Below, in pieces: positions 59,826 through 64,000 of a stretch of 64,000 bases of DNA (the stretch's first letter is position 1; every line of letters starts with the position of its first letter). A program made the position numbers and the translations under genes. The notes under the pieces were generated by a model. That model ran no database searches. It was not told where the DNA came from and worked only from the letters and a program-made list of their open reading frames with translations. Location: NCBI GenBank assembly GCA_009667805.1, contig CM019069.1, forward strand, positions 57,591,422 through 57,655,421, read 5' to 3'. The DNA comes from Leptobrachium leishanense. Taxonomy: Eukaryota; Chordata; Amphibia; Anura; Megophryidae.

Positions 59826-60463
59826 TTTTTTTCGGTTCGATTCGGTTCGATTTTTCGGATTTTTAAACTTTTCGATTCGGCTCGTTTCGACCGATTTCGG
59901 TTTCAATTCGATTCGGTTCGACCTGTTTTTCGGGTACATTTTTTTCTTCGGAATTTCGACCATTTTTCGTATTTTCGTGTCACTGTGCTCGGTTTTTGTA
60001 TCGACTTTTCGTTTTTTCGAAAAATTTTCGTTTTTACAAAATTTTTGTTTTTACAAAATTTTCGTTTTTCGGAAAATTTCCGTTTTTCGGAATTGCACAT
60101 TTTTCGGCATATCGACCATTTTTCGTATTTTTCGTGTCATTTTGCCCGTTTTTTGTATCGACTTTTCGTTTTTTCGAAAATTTTTCGTTTTTCAGAAAAT
60201 GTTCGTTTTTACAAAATTTTCGTTTTTCGGAAAATTTTCGTTTTTCGGAAAATTTTCGTTTTTCGGAACATCTGTTCTCCTCGTTTGCCACATTTCAAGC
60301 CCATTCGAAAAATCCGAAAATATTTTGTTTCGGCTCGGAAAACATTTCGGATCTGAACTTTTCGGATCTAAAATTTTTCGGAAATTCGGCCGCATCCGAA
60401 AACACGAATCGGGGAAATTTCGTGAAAATTCCGAAATTCCGAAACCCGAAACGCACATCCCTA
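59826..60463 (-). mobile_element. hAT MITE, 'cgaaaa' family copy 4, one end lost
   Basis: The minus-strand start is at 60463 (tagggatgtgcgtttcggg). It extends to about 59826, where the cgaatcgaaccgaaaaaaac block ends without the gtgcacaagccta terminus. The central tandem region is expanded relative to copy 1, so both strands show long artefactual frames (up to 249 codons). Confidence 0.82.
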
Positions 60464-60799
60464 GTTCGTAAAATCAGCAGTCAGATTCAGGGACCATGCA
60501 CAGCATTGACATGCTCCTTTTCAGTGACAACATTGAATAACGGAGTTTCTACAAGAATGGAAGAGGAGGCTGGGTAGAATTTAGCAGAGGTGGATAGGTC
60601 CTATCCAGAGATCAGCCTGCCTATAGGTTTCTGTTACTTTTGATTAAACATGCTCAAGGCTGTTGATGGAGATCCTTTGATCTTCAACTGGCCAGGAGGA
60701 CTGCAGAGTACCCTATCCATGGATATTTAGAGATATTCATTCCTCTTTTTCAAATAGTTTGTAGACCATGTCCATCGGTTCATACTGGACATTTGCCTA

Positions 60800-61230
60800 A
60801 GCTCAAGTTTTGCTGCAGCACCTGTGTGCGGCCATTATATTCTCTTGTGCACCCCTTATTCATTGGAATGCCTTCTCACACCCCATCAGACTGTTCCTTA
60901 ATATTAGTTCCTTTAAATGCTCTTTGAAAACCCATCAGCTGAGAGAAGCTCGTCAGCAAAATCCACAACTACCTCACATACATCTCAACAACCTGTGCTC
61001 TACCCAAAGCTCCACTGGTCAGGCACTTCCCATCCTTCTTTACTTTAAAACCCCATTTCCTTACACATTTTAAGTTCCCTTAGGATCAAGGTCTTCTATT
61101 TCTACTGTATTGATGTTATCAAGTCATGTCTTGTCTAGATGTATTTATTGTATCCGTGTCCACTTGCCTGGGTACCGATTTGTGGCTCAGTAGAGTCCCA
61201 CGGCATCTGATCAGGATACATCAATAAAAA
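60800..61230 (+). pseudogene. L2-like LINE tail, degraded
   Basis: Frames include 'NISSFKCSLKTHQLREA', similar to the 'SLQSFKKSLKTHYFREAYQ' end of the LINE at 3631-4014. A 3' UTR-like stretch and an aataaaaataataat tail follow at about 61211-61227. Heavily decayed. Confidence 0.55.
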
Positions 61231-62996
61231 TAATAATTGTGATAGGATGGTGATCCAAGTGTCTAAGAAACATATGCGTTATTCTTTTCTACTTTAAAGC
61301 AGATGTATAATACAAATTTCCTTTACACTGTGTGCCAGTTGTTTTAATGGAAGATCTGGCTGCCTTAGCAAGAGATGGGTAGGCCATTAACATTTTTTTT
61401 TCCTCGCGTGCCACTGAACTTTATTCTCGGATCTCAAATCTAATCTTTAAAACAATTACACTAATTGAAAAAAAACAAAAAAGCTACAAGGTATAGGAAC
61501 TTAAAAAAAAAAAGGCATTTAATAATGCTAAAAGCTGCATAGATGATCGGCCACTTTAACCTCAGGTACAGTAAATCAAGGGAGAGAAATGGAAATTGGA
61601 TACAAAGTGAATAAACTACAAAATGGCCGTATATTCATCAGCATCATGCAGATAAAAGTGTTAATTACATCTGATTTGATTTACCAATATTTCGTGAAAT
61701 ACGCTTAGCTGTTCTTTTTCGTTGAAGACAAATGCGTATGGATTTTGCGTAGCGATTCAAGAAGCCAAACCTATGAGTCAAAGGCCCCATCGCACACAAC
61801 TGTATTTTGCCTTCATTAAAATAATAAAGATTTAGCTGTTACAATGCCAAAATTATTCTCTTTTTTTCAGTATTTTATTTTTTTGTAATTAAACCCACTC
61901 AGTAAGGGTTACATTTCAGACACCGTTAATCCGGGGTTTCGACATAAAACAATATATTTTCATGGCCTGAGTTGAGAATCAGCATTTGTCGGAGTTGCTG
62001 CTGTCCGTAGTCCCAACCCACAGGATACTCTAAGTGCCATTCCATGGAGTTTACTTTGGAACAATTCTCGTGTCGAACCAACTTAACTGTAATAAGTACA
62101 ACAGGGAGAAAGGAAGGACTAGAAAGTGTTTTTTTTTTTGTTTAACAACTCCTAACACTTCCCCCCCCCAACAAACCTATCAAACTGTCCAAGAAAAACC
62201 AAAGTTGTTAAGAAACGATGAATCGGCAATAAACTAAATGTTTAATAAAAGCTTATTTGTTTTAAGGAGAGAAACGGGAAACAGGTGCTTTGCGTGCTGT
62301 AATCTAGGTAGTATTGACACTTATAATTTTTCTTAACCAGCACTCTGCAAAATGAATTTACTGCAAATTCTACCAGAATTAGCAAATCAGTAATTGCCGG
62401 AGCATATGGGACCAGGTAAAGTTTTATTGCACCCATGTGTAGAAATATAGAGTATGTCATAAACGGGGCATTTCAGTGGGCTGCTAAAAATTCATGTCAC
62501 ACTATATTTCATGGATTTAAATGCCTTCTTGACACATTTAATGTCACGCTGATAGTTTTATGTGATCCATGTTATGATTGAAACCCTGTGTTTGATCAGG
62601 ACCCAGTGAAGTCATGTGTTTCATAACACAAAGATGTGTGTGACAGAATTAACAATACTCCAGCCGCATGACTATAACCCACGGCTAAAAAAAATAAAAT
62701 AAAAAGGTGCGAGTCCAAGGCCACCCAGCATGGTAGTAGCAGCAACAGATTATTTTATAAAATAGGTTTTTGAAAAATAGAGAGCGTTTAAAACGAGTTA
62801 AAATTTGAGTTTTGCACTTTCGAAAGGATTTACCTGTGTAGTGTCGACTTTAAAATGTTGATCGGTTTCAAAATGATGCTAGAATAAAGCCACATTGAAA
62901 CATGCATGGTGCTTTTATTACAATGGGTACAAATGCACAACCCAAGAGAATGCAGTGTCAGACCTGCAATTCCATACCTTCTGTTTTTGGGCTTAA
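61231..62996. other. Non-coding, no gene seen
   Basis: AT-rich. 61690-61850 is a non-repetitive block. No splice-supported frame seen. Confidence 0.35.
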
Positions 62997-63254
62997 GGCC
63001 CCCGGCACACGAGCGTATTTACGGCTCATGTGCGCCCGCACTTCCCTGCGTCCGTGGGTTTTTGACGGGGAAAGCCCTCCACCGGACGTGAAAAAGGCCT
63101 CCCCGTCAAAAAGCTAAACGGACGCTGAAAGGATACAAAGCGCGATTCTCCATAGGAGGATCGTGCTTTGTACGCTGAGCGCAGAGAATGGAAGGAACGC
63201 CCACTTTCACGGACGTTCCTTCCTTTCTCTCAAAACGCTCGTGTGCCGGGGGCC
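62997..63254. mobile_element. Harbinger-type MITE, TAA duplication
   Basis: Ends ggcccccggcacacgagcgt and acgctcgtgtgccgggggcc are perfect 20-bp inverted repeats, flanked by TAA (62994-62996, 63255-63257). The arms stay complementary further in, including a tccataggaggatcgtgctttg hairpin region. 258 bp, no coding content. Confidence 0.85.
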
Positions 63255-63257
63255 TAA

Positions 63258-63855
63258 ATCCCCATTTCGTCTTGGGCTGGTGACCCAAGACCTGGCTGGT
63301 TCACTGGGAAGGAAACAACCACTTCCAAAGCTCCACATCAACAAAAATATAAAAAAAAATAGACTTTATTTTGGGCTGGGATAGACCACAGATTTACTTA
63401 ACTATTATGAATAAAAACCTAGTGCAACAAGACATTTAAGCTCTATAGCTGTACTTTATCATCTGGCTGATGACATCAACATAAACAAGAATATAAAAAT
63501 ATCAGTACAATCTAGATGGCATTAGCATAACCACTTGACCCGTTACTGAGCCAGCCATCCTTAGATGAACTCCCTGGCAGTGACCTATAACCCCAAATAC
63601 AGGGCCAAGTAACCCCTGCAGCCAAGAGCAATTTAGGGTTGGCGAAAGTTGTTGTCATGTTTCCAGCCCTGGTCCCCATTGTGAGCCGATCAGAGCCGGC
63701 TCTTACCTTGTCTGGGCTATCCATTACTTCTGCTCCTGGATTACCCTGTAGCCAGTCTGGCCTGAGATCACATCATCTGCCTGTTCTACCCTATTCCCTA
63801 TAGAATAATATATAGTCAGTCTCTCCCTATGCTCAGGGCTCTTGCATGAGTCAAA
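63258..63855. other. Non-coding, no gene seen
   Basis: Nothing recognised. Confidence 0.4.
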
Positions 63856-64000
63856 CAGGGTTATTCAGAGAGTGTGCAAAGCTGGAGAATGACTGGAGAA
63901 TGAAAAATTCTAGGTCAAAATAGCCAATTTGGAAAGTGAGATGAAAGGGAGAATTTTGCTGGTTTGGCTATTTTGACCTAGAATTTTTCATTCTCCAGTC
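63856..64000. mobile_element. Left part of a cagggttattc-ended element with hairpin
   Basis: Starts cagggttattcagagag, as at 11961. It contains gactggagaatgaaaaattc tagg (63890-63914), inverted at the window edge (63977-64000). The other end lies outside the window. Confidence 0.6.

Noticed and set aside
59722..60577. Phe/Arg-rich ORFs of 249 and 193 aa
   Set aside because: They run through the tandem ttttcgaaaa units of a hAT MITE. Equivalent frames appear on both strands and in all copies.

Overview
This 64-kb window is vertebrate nuclear DNA built almost entirely from layered transposable elements. Nothing in it looks prokaryotic or viral. I infer an anuran amphibian or a similar repeat-rich vertebrate from the mixture of TTAA-flanked piggyBac-like MITEs, Tc1 elements, hAT MITEs with 8-bp target duplications, CR1/L2-type LINE tails and a Penelope-like reverse transcriptase. 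This is an inference from repeat style, not an identification.

No complete host gene is visible. One short candidate exon (25942-26012, + strand) has a polypyrimidine tract and cag acceptor before it and a consensus gtaagt donor after it, so the window may be intronic. Several non-repetitive, AT-rich stretches with homeodomain-type motifs (near 4.2-5.0, 6.4-6.9, 42.7-42.95, 49.1-49.57 and 55.7-56.2 kb) are candidates for conserved non-coding elements, but only alignment can test that.

The only intact-looking long genes are two Tc1/mariner DD34E transposases: 344 aa at 7850-8884 (+) and 340 aa at 15867-16889 (-). Each sits in a complete element with matching terminal inverted repeats and TA duplications (7486-9102 and 15649-17253). 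The 12-bp length difference between the elements equals the four-codon deletion, and one 40-bp block near the 3' end is inverted between them. Two further Tc1 elements (10036-10778, 23259-24321) are internally deleted and broken.

Layout: 1-414 CR1 LINE tail; 814-1510 hAT MITE; 1682-2850 piggyBac-like MITE; 3387-4170 L2-like LINE tail; 7119-9141 hAT MITE with a minisatellite and the first Tc1 inside; 9190-9533 second TTAA MITE family; 10-12.9 kb Tc1, hAT and Harbinger-type elements; 14.3-15.0 kb MITE; 15.6-17.3 kb second Tc1; 17.7-19.9 kb hAT, LINE and piggyBac MITEs; 21.4-24.3 kb CR1 tail, long palindrome, LINE-in-MITE, degenerate telomere-like array and Tc1; 24.7-25.1 kb hAT MITE; 27 kb LINE; 28.7-29.5 and 31.7-32.4 kb hAT MITEs; 33.3-36.5 kb large hAT with piggyBac pieces and a (TA)n minisatellite; 36.6-38.4 kb Penelope-like element with palindrome and hammerhead-like motif; 38.4-41.1 kb LTR-type sequence with a hairpin and a solo LTR; 43.5 kb hAT MITE; 44.3-48.55 kb nest of at least five piggyBac-like MITEs; 50.39-53.24 kb four-level nest (hairpin MITE, hAT MITE, hAT transposon, solo LTR); 54.6-63.3 kb scattered MITEs; and a Harbinger-type end running off the right edge.

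The insertion order can be read directly from target duplications and from empty-site copies elsewhere in the window. The window is best seen as a stratified record of successive transposon waves. I see no new multigene system. The most unusual signals are the nests, the Tc1 internal inversion, an interior block shared by elements with different ends, and the Penelope palindrome/ribozyme-like remnants.
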